From Erigeron canadensis (Eukaryota; Streptophyta; Magnoliopsida; Asterales; Asteraceae): 64,000 bases of DNA. The position numbers were made by a program, and so were the translations under genes. The notes under the pieces were generated by a model, which was not told where the DNA came from, ran no database searches, and was given only the letters and a program-made list of their open reading frames with translations. Positions 12,501 through 22,837 of this stretch are shown piece by piece. Every line of letters starts with the position of its first letter. Position 1 is the stretch's first letter. The stretch lies in assembly GCF_010389155.1 (NCBI RefSeq), contig NC_057769.1:35573548-35637547 (forward strand). Reading direction: 5' to 3'.

Positions 12501-13736
12501 ATATATATATATATAGTTAAAAAAAACTAATTTAATAAAATGAATAAATTAAAAGGACATATGTCGATTAAGATTACGCCACATGTCGTTTTAAGAATAA
12601 ATCAATCATGTTTTAGTTTATTGGTAGATGCGAGTAGATTATTTGTACTATTTTAATTTTCGAGTAATATAAGGTGGAAGGTAAACGTAAAAAAGATCAA
12701 AATGTTATAAGAAACAAGAAATAGAAAAACAAAAGAAGATGAAAGATGGATCGATCGTGTTAATTACCTGTTCTACTCCTGATTCAGATTCCCCATACAT
12801 ATATATTTTATAACTACACATTGCTGAATCAACAATGCGCCTAACTGACTTCACATCTGAACGTTGTGATCGCTTCTCTTGTATGCAATAATACGCTGCT
12901 CGTGATAGCTGTAAAAAGAATGAAAATCCGCCCATTTGATCCCGTAAATCAGGATTGACGATCATATCTTTCAGTGTATCATTTTCATAATGAAGTTTGG
13001 CCAATGGTGCTAGAAACATATCGTCATCATCAGCTTTTGGATCAAATGCTTTTCTGCCGCACATGATTTCAAATAAAACGATGCCAAATGAGTAGATATC
13101 CGACTTGTGTGTAAAACCTCCCGTCTTCACCACTTCCGGGTCCATATAACCTTTTGTCCCGATAGCTTCACAGCGAAAAACATGGTCCTTTTGATGTTTT
13201 AGATGTTTGATCGAAAATTCAAACCCGGATAACTTGGGACTCCAATCATCATCTAATAAAATGGTGAAGGCGTTGATGTTACGATGTATGATATAATAAT
13301 CCCCCCCGATTTTCTCGTGGAGGTATTCTATTGCATAAAAAATACCACGAGATATCCTCAGTCTTTTCTTCCATGTGAGGTTGGTAGTGTCGGTTAGGTG
13401 CATGGAGAGACTTCCCTTGGGATAATACTCGGTTATGATGATCTTCTCGTTATTCTCGTCACAAAACCCAACAAGAGACACTATGTTTTCATGCTCGAGA
13501 CCAGAAAGCACGGAAATCTCTTTCCAGAACTCAACGTCTCCCTGCCCATGCCTTCGATCTAACCTCCGGCAAGAGATATCTATCATCTTGCCGGACTGCA
13601 TAAGTTTACCTTTGTAAACGTTCCCGAATCCACCTTTACCGATGATATTCTCATCGGCAAAGTTATGGGTGGCCGTCACTATTTCTTCTAGTGGGATTTG
13701 CAAATGAGCGAACTCGTTGATTGAGTTAGAGGCCAT
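549..13736 (-). CDS. TK1: three-kinase-domain protein (pseudokinase-linker-pseudokinase-kinase)
   Basis: Predicted spliced gene with exons 13736-12768, 12233-12009, 3076-2078, 1998-1093 and 563-549: 323+75+333+302+4 codons plus stop, about 1,037 residues. The start is the ATG opening MASNSINEFAH, shared with TK2 and closely matched in TK3 and TK4. Every junction has GT...AG borders and phase 0. Domains A and B have lost catalytic residues; domain C (exon 4) is complete. No signal peptide or transmembrane segment is visible, so a soluble protein is expected. The kinase folds are of plant receptor-like (RLK/Pelle, CrRLK1L-like) type. The exon 2-3 intron is about 8.9 kb and holds a solo LTR, Helitrons and a LINE. 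Function is unknown; an immune or signalling role is inferred from known tandem kinase proteins. The main uncertainty is whether one transcript really spans the long intron. Confidence 0.75.
640..740. repeat. Half-copy of a TIR MITE
   Basis: Around 672-735 there is one arm of the inverted-repeat element seen whole at 24882-25077 (shared 'aagtgaatataaggttgtcc', then 'taagcttag' and 'cctcacata'). The equivalent arm in the second block (25090-25150) lies directly beside the whole element, at the duplication boundary. Confidence 0.5.
888..1028 (-). repeat. SINE 3'-part fragment, reverse orientation
   Basis: On the minus strand this resembles the body of the full SINE at 27900-28140 (shared blocks around the pyrimidine-rich 'aacctc', 'ccgt' and 'ggcccaaaac' segments). 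The same fragment lies at the equivalent place in the duplicate (25308-25440), so it was inserted before the block duplicated. Confidence 0.5.
1093..1998 (-). CDS. TK1 exon 4: complete kinase domain C
   Basis: A 302-codon exon opening E-N-N-K-D-I-F-R-M-S-L-E-E after acceptor ACAG. Glycine loop GEGGFG at exon residues 28-33, VAK lysine at 54, HRDIKAANILL from 147, GDFGL at 166-170, and activation-segment end GTPGYCDPLY. All residues needed for Ser/Thr phosphotransfer are present, and the HRD arginine makes it an RD kinase. It ends ALEFQ before donor GTAAGT. Confidence 0.88.
2078..3076 (-). CDS. TK1 exon 3: pseudokinase domain B
   Basis: A 333-codon exon opening V-K-G-F-G-H-L-R-I-P-L after acceptor TTAG and ending ...SLSFQ before donor GTAAGT. 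There is no recognisable glycine loop. A lysine occurs in NIKKFD. HRD is HRA, the metal-binding asparagine region reads NIYVD, and DFG is replaced by GLF. SDVYSFGAVMFEILCGRS and the C-terminal Arg motif ERPTMK are intact. It is the most diverged of the three domains and is catalytically dead by sequence. Confidence 0.85.
3077..4730. other. TK1 intron sequence without recognised gene
   Basis: Positions 3077-3170 match TK2 intron sequence (27491-27615). The rest has no coding signal. A pair of small hairpins lies at 3608-3629 (stem AACGCAAAG/CTTTGCGTT, loop CTAT) and 3631-3648 (GATCATG/CATGATC, loop TTAT). A (dA)15 run lies near 3870. Confidence 0.4.
4731..6281 (+). mobile_element. Solo LTR, probably Ty3/gypsy type
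   Basis: The element starts TGATGTGT and ends ACACATCA, a perfect 8-bp inverted terminal repeat, flanked by GGAGT and GGTGT (a 5-bp target duplication with one mismatch). It is 1,551 bp with no internal coding region. A TATA-like 'tatatataag' lies near 5170. Upstream of it the perfect palindrome TAACGGCCGTTA occurs at 5124-5135 and 5142-5153, with a near copy at 5069-5080. Such repeats may be LTR enhancer sites. It sits inside the TK1 exon 2-3 intron. Confidence 0.7.
6282..7034. other. TK1 intron, no gene recognised
   Basis: AT-rich sequence with an A-run near 6781-6793. No open frame of note and no clear element ends. Confidence 0.35.
7035..7560 (+). mobile_element. Helitron-like element, degenerate
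   Basis: The 5' end TCTATACTATATTATAAAGG is typical of plant Helitrons. The interior carries (CCGCCACC)-type repeats at 7420-7530. The 3' side has a weak hairpin-like 'gtcgcatcgcgc' and ends near TTTTAGT rather than CTAGT. The base before the 5' TC is G, not the usual A. The proline-rich reading frame here is a by-product of the GC-rich repeat. Confidence 0.4.
8066..9725 (-). mobile_element. Short Helitron split by a LINE insertion
   Basis: Read on the minus strand, the 5' end is TCTATACTACTATATAAAA at 9725 with an A before it, and the 3' end at 8066 is a CCGC...GCGCGGG hairpin followed by a degenerate CTCGT. Removing the LINE (8147-9597) leaves about 210 bp, a normal size for a small non-autonomous Helitron. 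Confidence 0.55.
8147..9597 (+). mobile_element. 5'-truncated LINE remnant with poly(A)
   Basis: Three broken frames (8163-8366, 8363-8815, 8852-9241) read as the C-terminal end of a plant LINE ORF2. First comes the end of the reverse transcriptase region, with FFWGG and a GGLDLGSL stretch. Then comes the zinc-binding RVT domain with C-P-S-C...H...C spacing in front of KVW. The tail is an A-run at 9585-9597. AATGGTGTA flanks both ends (8138-8146 and 9599-9607), a 9-bp target duplication. Stops and frameshifts make it dead. Confidence 0.75.
9726..10800. other. TK1 intron, no gene recognised
   Basis: Near 9795-9995 several related copies of an 'ttgatttaaatcaa'-type motif occur, including 'cttgatttaaaatcaa' and 'cccttgatttaaatcaagg', a palindromic cluster. 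No coding potential is seen. Confidence 0.35.
10801..11980 (+). mobile_element. Helitron, non-autonomous
   Basis: It starts TCTCTCTATATAACTAAGAG and ends in a degraded hairpin around 'tatgcaacgtatgagt' followed by TTTAGTCTAGT. Past the end, 'aataaaacaag' matches the TK2 intron at 28203-28215, which lacks the insertion. The interior is about 80% AT with an (AT)n tract near 11182. It lies 28 bp from TK1 exon 2. Confidence 0.55.
12009..12233 (-). CDS. TK1 exon 2: acidic linker
   Basis: A 75-codon exon between acceptor GCAG and donor GTACTG, both phase 0. It is dominated by Asp, Tyr and Asn (runs such as DDDDDNDDNDD) and ends in GHESPKPLK. It corresponds to linker exons of 41, 22 and 73 codons in TK2, TK3 and TK4. 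It should be disordered and strongly negative. The ATG just upstream (within ATGCAG) is intron sequence, not a start. Confidence 0.75.
12294..12625 (-). mobile_element. Small Helitron-like insertion in TK1 intron 1
   Basis: On the minus strand the 3' end reads hairpin CCGTAC-atc-GTACGG, then GTATTAGGACTAGT. The equivalent TK2 intron (28380-28470) lacks it: 'tttttgttattttt' is common to both, then TK1 has about 330 extra bases. The 5' end is not clear. An (AT)n run lies near 12500. Confidence 0.4.
12768..13736 (-). CDS. TK1 exon 1: pseudokinase domain A
   Basis: Codes for 323 residues. The glycine loop GKGGFG is kept (residues 33-38). The ATP-anchoring lysine is replaced: SCRRLD stands where domain C has VAKRLD. 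The catalytic HRD is HRN (151-153) and DFG is GFE (171-173). Substrate-lobe landmarks such as GTKGYMDPE and SDIYSFGIVLFEIMCGR are kept, so the fold is intact while catalysis is very unlikely. The exon ends ...GVEQ followed by the donor GTAATT. Confidence 0.85.
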
Positions 13737-13739
13737 ATT

Positions 13740-13940
13740 AATTTCTATATATTGTTATTATTATTTCCCCGATCGATCGAGTAATTAAATTCACAGGCGA
13801 ATTGAAATATTTAAGAAGCGGGACAAATGGCTCAAGTCACAAAATGAATGTGAGGGAAATACTGAAATGTTATAACGAGCAAAAACTTCCATCCCCTTTC
13901 ACGTTAATAATTAGTTCGTTATTTTCTTTTTCATTTATAG
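13740..13940 (-). promoter_or_regulatory. Conserved upstream region of TK1
   Basis: This is almost identical to 29593-29790 upstream of TK2, including a GATCGATCGAG block and a 'ttaaatatttc' AT box on the minus strand. Promoter function is inferred from position and conservation only. Confidence 0.35.
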
Positions 13941-14317
13941 GATATGTTTGGCAAAAGCTTTTCAAGAGCTTTTAGAAAACTTTAGCTATTAAATTTTAAC
14001 AAAAAGCTTCTATTGTGTTAAAAACTTTGTTTGGATGCAACTAGCTAGATTTAGCTTCTTTTTTTTTTGTAAGAAAAAACTTCAAAATGAAACGTTTCTT
14101 AAAGTAGCGTTTCAGGAGATTTAACTTTTCAATGAAGCTTTAAGTCATTAAAAGTACACAAATACCTCTTAAAGTTGCAGCTACAACTAACATACCAAAA
14201 AGTTCTAACAAGTAAAAGCTCTAGCTAACAGCTTTACTTAAAAGCAACAGCTTATAGCTCTAACTAAAAGTTACAAGCAACAATTACTAGCTATAAATAC
14301 TTTTGCAAAACATACCC
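13940..14317. mobile_element. MITE with GGGTATGTTT-type ends
   Basis: The left end GGATATGTTTGGCAAAAGC and the complement of the right end GGGTATGTTTTGCAAAAGT are imperfect inverted repeats, and the interior is full of AGCTTT/AAAGCT motifs. A copy with a truncated left end is at 29790-30157, so insertion came before the duplication. No clean target duplication was found. Confidence 0.5.
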
Positions 14318-15985
14318 GATGTTACAATATTCTTTAATTTATTTATGATCATTAAACAGATGGAATTAATTAAGGGAAGTGATTACTCTTTATTAATAAA
14401 TTTCAAAAAACTATTTTACTTCATATATACTACAAAGATACGAGTACTATTAAGACAATTGTGCCGCTAAAGTTCTATTCTTTTTGATGAACAACTTCAT
14501 CGACTTAATTTCATCACCGTTATCTATACCGTCATTCAGAACTCATTTCTTGCACAAACGCAACTACTTACAACATCAATCACACACATTCATTCACTTT
14601 CATCATGATTTTGATTTAATATAATTAATTTCAAGCTTTTTATATCTTTCAATTTCATTATAATTTACACAATCCTCTTGTTTCTTTTTTTTTCTCACCG
14701 TGATCAAATATTGTAGTTCAAAATTTCCACTCCATATAACTATGGTAGAGCTTATCCAAGTTATTAATACTAATTTGTTTATTAATTAACGACTTGATTT
14801 TTTTATTTTTTTATTGAATATTATATATAAATGAATACAAAATGAAAGGTAAAAGTGTTGGAATTGGTAGTTGAGTAGATTGTTATAATCGTCGTAGAGT
14901 GCAACTGTGCAAGGATGATTTCGATGTTTTTATTATAACTGGCTTAACTAGTTAGCTTGGATTTGGAGAAAAAGGAAACCGAGGGTGAAATTTAATGGGT
15001 ATATTGTTTTTTGAAATTAAAAAGAGATAGTTTTTAGGGGCAAAAACATCATGATAATTGTCTTGCAGTATATGAAGTAAAACAAATAATAAAAAAATCA
15101 ACATAAATTAATGTTACGATTAATAATAACTGGTACCTAACAAAAATCATTTTAATATTTGGAGCAAACGAATCCAGATCTCGAGGCGTCCTAGTTTGCA
15201 ATTTTAAATAGCTATTAGCTACATAAGTATTACTCGTACTACGTACGGAGTATTATATTATCAAGTATCAACTTAATTATATACTCGTATTATTCATTAT
15301 TGTATTATCATACAAGTAATATCTATCATTGTCAATGTCGGTTCTTTGTTTAGTTCATCAAATGTTTTTTTTTAAAAACTAAAATTTATCAAAAAGAATT
15401 AAAATTTGAAGAAAGTAGAATTGAAATGTTTTAAACCTTGTCATATATATGGTTGACAGAATATAACGAATTCAACAAAGCAATCTGAATTGAAATTATA
15501 TCAAATGACTATTAAAAAAAATAAAAATTTATAATATCTTGATTAAATATAAATAATAACAAATATAAAAAATGACAAAAAGCTCTTATTTTTTTAAAAT
15601 TTTCACTGTTACAATTATATCAACCTATATCATTTGACATCGTCATTACTACTAATGATATCATCAACGACACTACTAGACCGCATTGCCAACCACCGTC
15701 GCGCATTACGCGGATACCATACTCATGTCATATATGTATATATATGCTATATAGATTAACTTAAAAATATTGGATTATAAAAATGACACATTATCATTTT
15801 TAACATTTTTTATATATGTTTGTCAAATTAAAACATTATAAAAATTAAACATGTATATGTTAACCCACGACAAGTGTATTACATAGGATTTATTGATATA
15901 TAGGAATTTATTCTCCTTTTATGTCATCACAATTAATACCCAACAAGACTAACTAGAATTACATGCACACTCAGAAAAACATATA
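14318..15985. other. Spacer between TK1 and the AlkB pseudogene
   Basis: Partly duplicated at 30158-30790. The stretch of about 15355-15945 is absent from the duplicate; it contains a Helitron-like hairpin 'cgcgcattacgcg' near 15703 and may be a decayed insertion. No gene is seen. Confidence 0.4.
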
Positions 15986-15999
15986 TATAAATCTTCGTC

Positions 16000-16136
16000 C
16001 ACAACCCATTGTCTCCCCGCCAATACGTTCAATACTTCAATCTAACTTCCGGACAGTATATTTATCAGCTTGCCAGAGCACATAAGTTTCAATTTGCTAC
16101 CTTTGCAAATAATTATTGATCACCAGCAAAATTATA
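16000..16136 (-). pseudogene. Relic of a TK exon 1 (domain A, N-lobe)
   Basis: On the minus strand this aligns with the N-lobe part of exon 1 (glycine loop to RLDRRHGQG): shared blocks include 'cacataagtttc', 'atctaac' and the 'gcaaa-ttat' end, with indels and stops. An identical relic lies at 30795-30930. It records an older kinase copy within the array. Confidence 0.55.
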
Positions 16137-17199
16137 TATTGGTCTCCATATCCAATCCATCCATATTCATTTATGTAACTTAATAGATCAAAATATGTAT
16201 CCATTAATTCATTAACCCAGTGGCAGTACTAAGGGGAGATTGGCCCCTCTCAAAATTTAAATTTTGTTATGTATTTTTAAAATTTTCCTATATTTTTAAA
16301 ATTATTTTATAGATGGCCCATTTTAGATTTATTTTTCTTGAACATTTTAATTTTGTCCTTTGAAATTTTTGTTCTGGTACCCGTCCCTACATTAACCTAT
16401 CCAATAAATCGGTCCATTAATCCAATTAACTTTATGGATCTGTTAGAAATAAAATTAGTGGTGCTTGAGTATTTGTGTGTTCAAGAATTTTGTTTCTTTT
16501 GTAAGAGAAGATATCAGTAAGAGCATTTTTTAGTGTGAAGAAGAAAGGGAGAAAAGAAATAAAACTTTTAAGAAAGAGAGAGAAACAATTATTTTACTCT
16601 TGTAAAACAGATTGTTTTGTGGTGTTTGTGAGTCGTACACAAGCTGTCAATGTGAGTCAAAGTGTGTGATTCAATAAAGTGCCAAGTTCTCTGTCTTTGA
16701 AAAATTATGTTGTTTATAAAAAATAAAATAAAAAAACACAAGGTGTGGCAGTATCTAATGGCATCAATTTGAGTTGTCATATGTTTTCACGTGATGGAGG
16801 CTTTGTTTGTTTAGTTTTTAGTCACGATAATTTTTATTAATTGCAAGTTGTTTCATTCAACTTACACGAGGAACTTAAATTTTGTTGGGTTTTTTAATTC
16901 ATCTTTTGGACTTGTAAGAAAATTACTTTTGGGCAAAAGGTTTTTCTTTGTTGTTGGGCTTAAATTTCATTTTGGTTTAAAGTGTTTGATTTTTTTGGGC
17001 TAAAATTTGTGTTAATAATTGGATTGACAATTTATCTTGGGTTAAAAGTTTGAGTTCTTTACTGTCATTGGTGTGGTATCAAGTTTTGATTCAATGTATC
17101 TTCAGTTATACACTAATTATTATCAGTATAAATTAAATTATTACTTTTATATATATTGTGATTGTTTTGCAGCAACTTCTACAAACAAAAATAAATAAA
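16137..17199. other. Spacer duplicated at 30931-32003
   Basis: Non-coding and strongly similar to the second block until 'caagttttgattca' near 17093, where the two blocks diverge. It contains several 'ttgggct' or 'gggctaaaa' motifs at 16890-16990. Confidence 0.4.
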
Positions 17200-20100
17200 A
17201 TGTATGGAAATAGTAATAATAATAATCATCTGTCAAACTGGTCATCACCATCACCATCATCTGCTGCTAAATTTAAACAAATAAATGCTGATTGGAAACC
17301 CAGACCAAAGGTATTTATTTTTATTTATTATATTATGTTTTCATTTAATTCTATACTTCTTAAGAAAAGATAAAAAAATTTTTATCAGGAATTCGTTAGG
17401 GTAGTATAAAAGAATAAAATACGGAGTAATAATTGATACTATAAAATGATTGGTAATAGTTTATTGTGCTAAAGATAGTATTTTGTTGTTGATGATGAAT
17501 ATTTTGTAGTCAAGTATATTTATGATAAATGTGCTAAAGATAGTATTTTGTTGTTGATGATGAATATTTTATAGTCAAGTATATCTATAAACCCTTATAA
17601 AAGGTATTGGGTTTAAAATTTTAAGCAACATTTTCTATTCTTATAATACCCTCATTCTTTTTATTATATTTTACTTTACTCAGCTATCTACTGAAAATAC
17701 CCTTATCAAACATTTTAACCCACAAAAAACAAACAAGCAAACCCAAATCAAAAAGGAGTGGCCGATCTAAATTAGTTCATCTCCCCCAACCCCTACTCTC
17801 TCGCCAGATCCATCTCCCCCGACAATTGCCGCATAATTAATCTTCATCATCACTGTCGCCGGAATATTTCCGCCGGAACCGAAGGTTGATTTTGTTTTTT
17901 TCTTACTCGACCATCACCGGATTCACAAGGGTTTATAGATAATGGGTTGATTTTGTTTTTACAGATTTTTGATAGAGTTTGGTTTTTTATTTAATGGATT
18001 GATTGTCAATTCATCACCATCAACAACTAAGTCACCACCCCTCTCTCTCGCCGGATTCATCGCCACCGGATTCATCACAATCAACAAAGGTCTTTCTTTC
18101 TACTATCATTATTAATTTCTGATTATTTTTATTACTACTATCTTAATTTTATATTTATTTTACCAATTCATATGTATTTTGGTTTTCCAATTCATATGTA
18201 TTTTACCAAATATAGATATGAAATGATATATTCAGATTATGATTAGTCAAATCTTTTATTTTGTTAATGATTTTGTATAACGATTATCTATCTTTGCCAT
18301 CTCTACTTAGTATTTCCATCCATCCAATCTGAATCTGATTTCTAATCATATGAAAATGCATCTTGCCACCTCTACTTAGTATTGACATGTTAAAATCATT
18401 CTTTTGACATGCTGTAGGATGACCTGAAAGAGCTTCATGAAATTCTTGCTTCAACCATGAGAAAAAAGAAAGAACGAATTGGGGAATTTTGGGAAACGAA
18501 TTGGGTACATTGCCAACTTCAGAATTAGGATTGGTTCAGTACTTTAAAATGCAAATATGTTTGTACCTTATGCAGGTAGTTTTTTCCATTTATGTTTCCG
18601 TATTAGTTTATCATTAGTTAAGAATGTAAATATTAGATACATAATAGCTTTTGGCCATTTATATTTCCATGTCTTATGGACTAAATGTGGCACTTTTTTT
18701 TCCGAATATGATGAACCATTCTCGCCAACCAAATTGTTTCTTTCATTGGTGATTCAGGGATCGCATGTTTGGAGTGATGACAAACGCTGGGCAACGGGTT
18801 AAAAAAGGGAGAAGAGGTAAAAATCATGACCAATGTTGCTCAATAATAATTTATGGGTCATGCTCATGTTTATTATTACCATATTTTCAGATGACCGTGA
18901 ATTACATGAGTAGCCAGAGGAACAACATACCCATCCAGAAGATATGGCCTTTGAACACCATCAGTAAGTTCCCTCATATCTCCTGCATAACTAGCATCAG
19001 TGTTTCTCCATTGTCATCTTGATTACGTGGTCCGCATATCTTATTTTTCATGTTACTTTTCTAATTATTTGATCTGACAGGTTGATTCGGACCTTGGCTA
19101 CCATTTTTTACTTGACAATGTTATTGTAGTTCAAGGATAGATTTTCAAGCTGGTGTCTTGGCCGCGAGAAAGTTAGAAGGGTGGTAGAGGTGGTGCATGT
19201 AACAGGTAACAGTTTGAAGTTCATTGAATGGGGTGTCGAGATTGCATGGGTCAAAGTAGATGATGAGAATGGGTTTAAATCGTAAGTATTTTTTTGAAAC
19301 ACTTTGAGGATGTTTGTGGAGGAAGTGTCGCTCAATGGAGATAATGGATCAGTAAAGAAAGACCCTTACTTCGCACAAGTCGCAAGACATTGATTTTTTA
19401 TTCTTCAGTTAACATCAAGTAGATTTTTCATTTTATGAAACCTGAACTTGTGAAAGTCAATTTTTTTAGTCTCGATGAAAGGGTGTAGCGCGAACGTTTG
19501 ACAATTTTATAAAAGGTGAGACACCCAAATTCATTACAATATTGTAAAAGGAAATTGGTCCTATATGTTTGACATCAAAAAGCTTGAATCAATGACAATG
19601 TAAAAAATAATGCAATTTCTTACATAGTTATTGTGTGGAAAACACCAGAATCATCAAAAAATTTATATGATTTTTTTTATTGGACATGTTGCATTTGCTT
19701 ATGCTATCTCCACTACGAACTCTGCCATTTCAGATGATCAAGCCCCGTTGCCAATGCAGGTTCGAATATCATACTACATACTATGTAATAACAAAATGAC
19801 AAGATTTAGGATTTTACTCAAGAATAGGGCCATTTCAAATTGTACAGGTTCCTTAGTTTTATGCCCATTTCTGGTCTATCTAACGTCATTCAAGTAAAAA
19901 GTTTTTTTGCTTATAGCTTAATGTTTGTATACGAAAGGGTTGGTGGACTGCTACAATCAATTTTAGAGATATCAAAATGGATGGGTCGGCGTTGTTGGGT
20001 AATGCACCAAGACTGTAATAGGTTATATTTTGTTTGTATCTTAACAGATTTCTAAGAAATAATACAAAATATATACTCCGATAATCGATAAAATCTGAAG

Positions 20101-22520
20101 TAGTTGATAAATTTGTAAGAATTAATTACAAAATATATAATTTGATATACCCCATTAGAAAATGTGTTGGGGTTTTTAATCATCTTTGTAGTTGACAATT
20201 CAAATTATTATTTAATGTGAGCTGGTCCATCATATAAAGTCTGTCTTTGCAGTCAGTAGTGCATTTTTGTCCCATTTGTGAACGCATTTGGATAAAATCA
20301 GAGAATTTAGCTAAAAGGTAAACAGGTCAAAATGTAATTGAAAGTCTTGCAACCTCTTAAGTTGTTCTATTTATATGTTTCAGGTGGTAGATCTTGATTA
20401 TCATGGTGGATTATAGTTAAAGATGATATAGATTATTAAAGGTACTTTTTTTTTTATCCCAAATAAAGCATGAACTAGAATTTATTTAGGGGATTAGTTG
20501 ATTGAAATAGATCGTATGTTAACCTTGTGAGGCTATGACTCATGATTGGGATTTTTGTTATTCCCTTTTTATCTAACTTTTATTTTTAAAAACTATTTAT
20601 CATGATATTAGCTTATTGATCTCTTTTTTTTGTAGGTTTTCTCTCTTTCGAAATCATGACATTAGTTTATTGATGATGCTTTTGTACTAATATTCTCGAC
20701 ATTATATTGATATTTGTTTATTGATGATGGGGATTTGTTTATATGAATAACATAGGATATTGTTTTTGGTTGGAATTCAAAATATTCGCAGGCTTGATTA
20801 AAGTATTGAAGAAGCCTGAAGATAGAATGTGTGCGACATCAGTATTGAAGCACACCGTCCTTGGCCCTGAGCAGTTGCTGCAACTGCAAGCTTTTCGTTG
20901 TGGCGGGTAAGTTTATATGGTTGAAGAGAAATATTGGAAAAAAAACCTTTTAGCATGGAGGATGTGTTTGTGGATAGACAAAAAACAACCCACCTGTGAG
21001 GTTATGGCGATGCTCGGGTTCTATGTGCAGGATAAGGTCTTGAGGTGTGAACGTGTTTGTTCCCTTTTAGTATATAATTATTGGGGAACTCATGTAGTAT
21101 AATTGTTTCTTTTCATCAGTTATGGGACTGTGAAGGAATGGTTGTTATGTAATTGCGGGCGCATGCTACTCTGATGGTCAAGATGGAGGATACAAGACCT
21201 TATATGAACGTGATAACCATTCTTATGTAACCACTATTGGTTGGAAGTAGGATGCACTCCATTATATGATTTGTTTCATAATTTCTTGATGTGTTTACCG
21301 AATAAAATCTCCAATAATTCACTTGTGTTTCTTTTAAGATACATGTATGTAATGTTGTTGCCTGGTTGGTTAAATGCTCCATCCTTTTATGAATTGAATG
21401 CACGTCTAAATATTGAAGTTGGTAAACAAGTACAGCTGATATAGGGCATAACTTCACGCATTGTTGCGTCTCAAAGTTCAAGTACCAGCTTGCAAAATAA
21501 CATCCTTACGGCACATCGCATGTAGTAAACAGGCGCCGCTGCAACGCGCGGGTACTAGGCTAGTTTATGATAAATGCTGATTCATTGTTGGCGGAAAAAG
21601 TTATTCTAAGAAAACAGTGGGTTAACGGCATAAAACTAAGGGCTAATTACATTAAAGTATGTAACGAAATATTGTTGTCGCTACTGTCTATATCTATACT
21701 TGATAATTCTATCTATATCTATATCTAGTGTGATGAATATATACCCTCTTTAAGATTGTAATACATGGACCATTGGATAGTGCTTCTGCAGTTCATCCCT
21801 ACTTGAAGAATTTCTCGTCGAAAATGACACTGAAATCATTAGTCGATAATAGTGGTGGAGCAAGTTTGTGACAAATCTCCAACAAATGACGGTGAAGATC
21901 ATATTTCGTCTATAAAACCATTTGATATTTGTCACAAGAAGGTTCATTCTGGCATAAAGCTAAAAAAACCATTACTTGTCATTAACAAAGAAAAACGAAA
22001 CTAAAAAGAACCGCGGGAAAAATATTGATTTGTTGAGGTCTGGGATGGTACTCTTGAAGAACTATATTTCTATTGAAGATCAGGTATGGTGCCGTTACAC
22101 AGCTACTAATTAGTTTTAGATGGTTTATAGAAACAGAAAGTCAGTTTTGATTAATGTTGTTTTGTGGTTTTATTTCCAGATCAGTATTGTAAAAACTTGT
22201 AGGGATCTTGGTGTTGGAGCTGGAGGTTTTTATCAACCTGGTTACCAGGGAGGAACAGAATTACATTTGAAGATGACGTGTCTTGGCAAGAATTGGGATC
22301 CTGAGAGTGACTGTACGGCGATAAGAGACCATTTGATAATGCTAAACCTCCTGGGATTCCTGATACATTTCATGATTTGGTGGAAAAGCAATACAAGATT
22401 CGATTGTTGATATGAAGAACGTAAATCCTGCAGCCTATGCTAGAGAAATCATTCCTTCCATGTTACTAGATCTCTGCTCGTCAATTTTTGTTCAAAAGGT
22501 GGCAAGCTTGGTCTTCATCA
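17200..22520 (+). pseudogene. AlkB-like dioxygenase, decayed copy
   Basis: Exon 1 (17200-17310) encodes MYGNSNNNN...NWKPRPK and matches exon 1 of the intact gene at 39518. Exon 2 begins at 21755 (I-V-I-H-G-P-L-D-S) but has a deletion relative to the intact copy, then a frameshift and stop. Later it has TAA where the intact gene has CAA, with an extra base. Exon 3 (22181-22511) keeps DLGVGAGGFYQPGYQGG but shifts frame at the GAGAGTGACTG site. Exon 4, which holds the second iron ligand and the arginines, is missing. Intron 1 contains a Helitron of about 4 kb. It cannot encode a working enzyme. Confidence 0.8.
17584..21564 (+). mobile_element. Helitron of about 4 kb with gene-like fragments
   Basis: The 5' end TCTATAAACCCTTATAAAAG is preceded by A. 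The 3' end is a partly decayed CCGC...GCGCGG hairpin, then GTACTAGGCTAGT, followed by T, so insertion was between A and T. The interior has exon-like pieces with AG/GT borders. One lies at 18421 (D-D-L-K-E-L-H-E-I-L-A). Another lies at 20791-20907 and contains L-G-P-E-Q-L-L-Q-L-Q-A-F. I do not recognise their parent genes. No RepHel helicase was seen, so it is non-autonomous. Confidence 0.65.
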
Positions 22521-22837
22521 GGTTAGATTTGTATGCCGAACTGATCAAGTTCTTCGTAGGCAACTTATTTTACATTTTTTTTTTACTTTACCTACTTCTC
22601 CGTTATTACCTTGAGCGAGTTTATGTGGGTAGGTTTATGGTATTTTGTAGGAGTGTTTGGCATTGCTTTATAAAAGTTATTCTCTGATATCGCATACTCA
22701 AATGGAAGATAATCAGTTTCTAATGTTTGGGTATAGTGAAATTGACTATGATTTTTTAAGGGCCGATAGTTTGAGTAGGTGCAACAAATTTGGGTCATTA
22801 TACATATAAATTTCACACAGTCGATAATAGTGATTAT

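Noticed and set aside
13435..13617. Plus-strand 60-codon frame antisense to exon 1, repeated at 29288-29470 and 56526-56711
   Set aside because: Shadow of the conserved pseudokinase exon.
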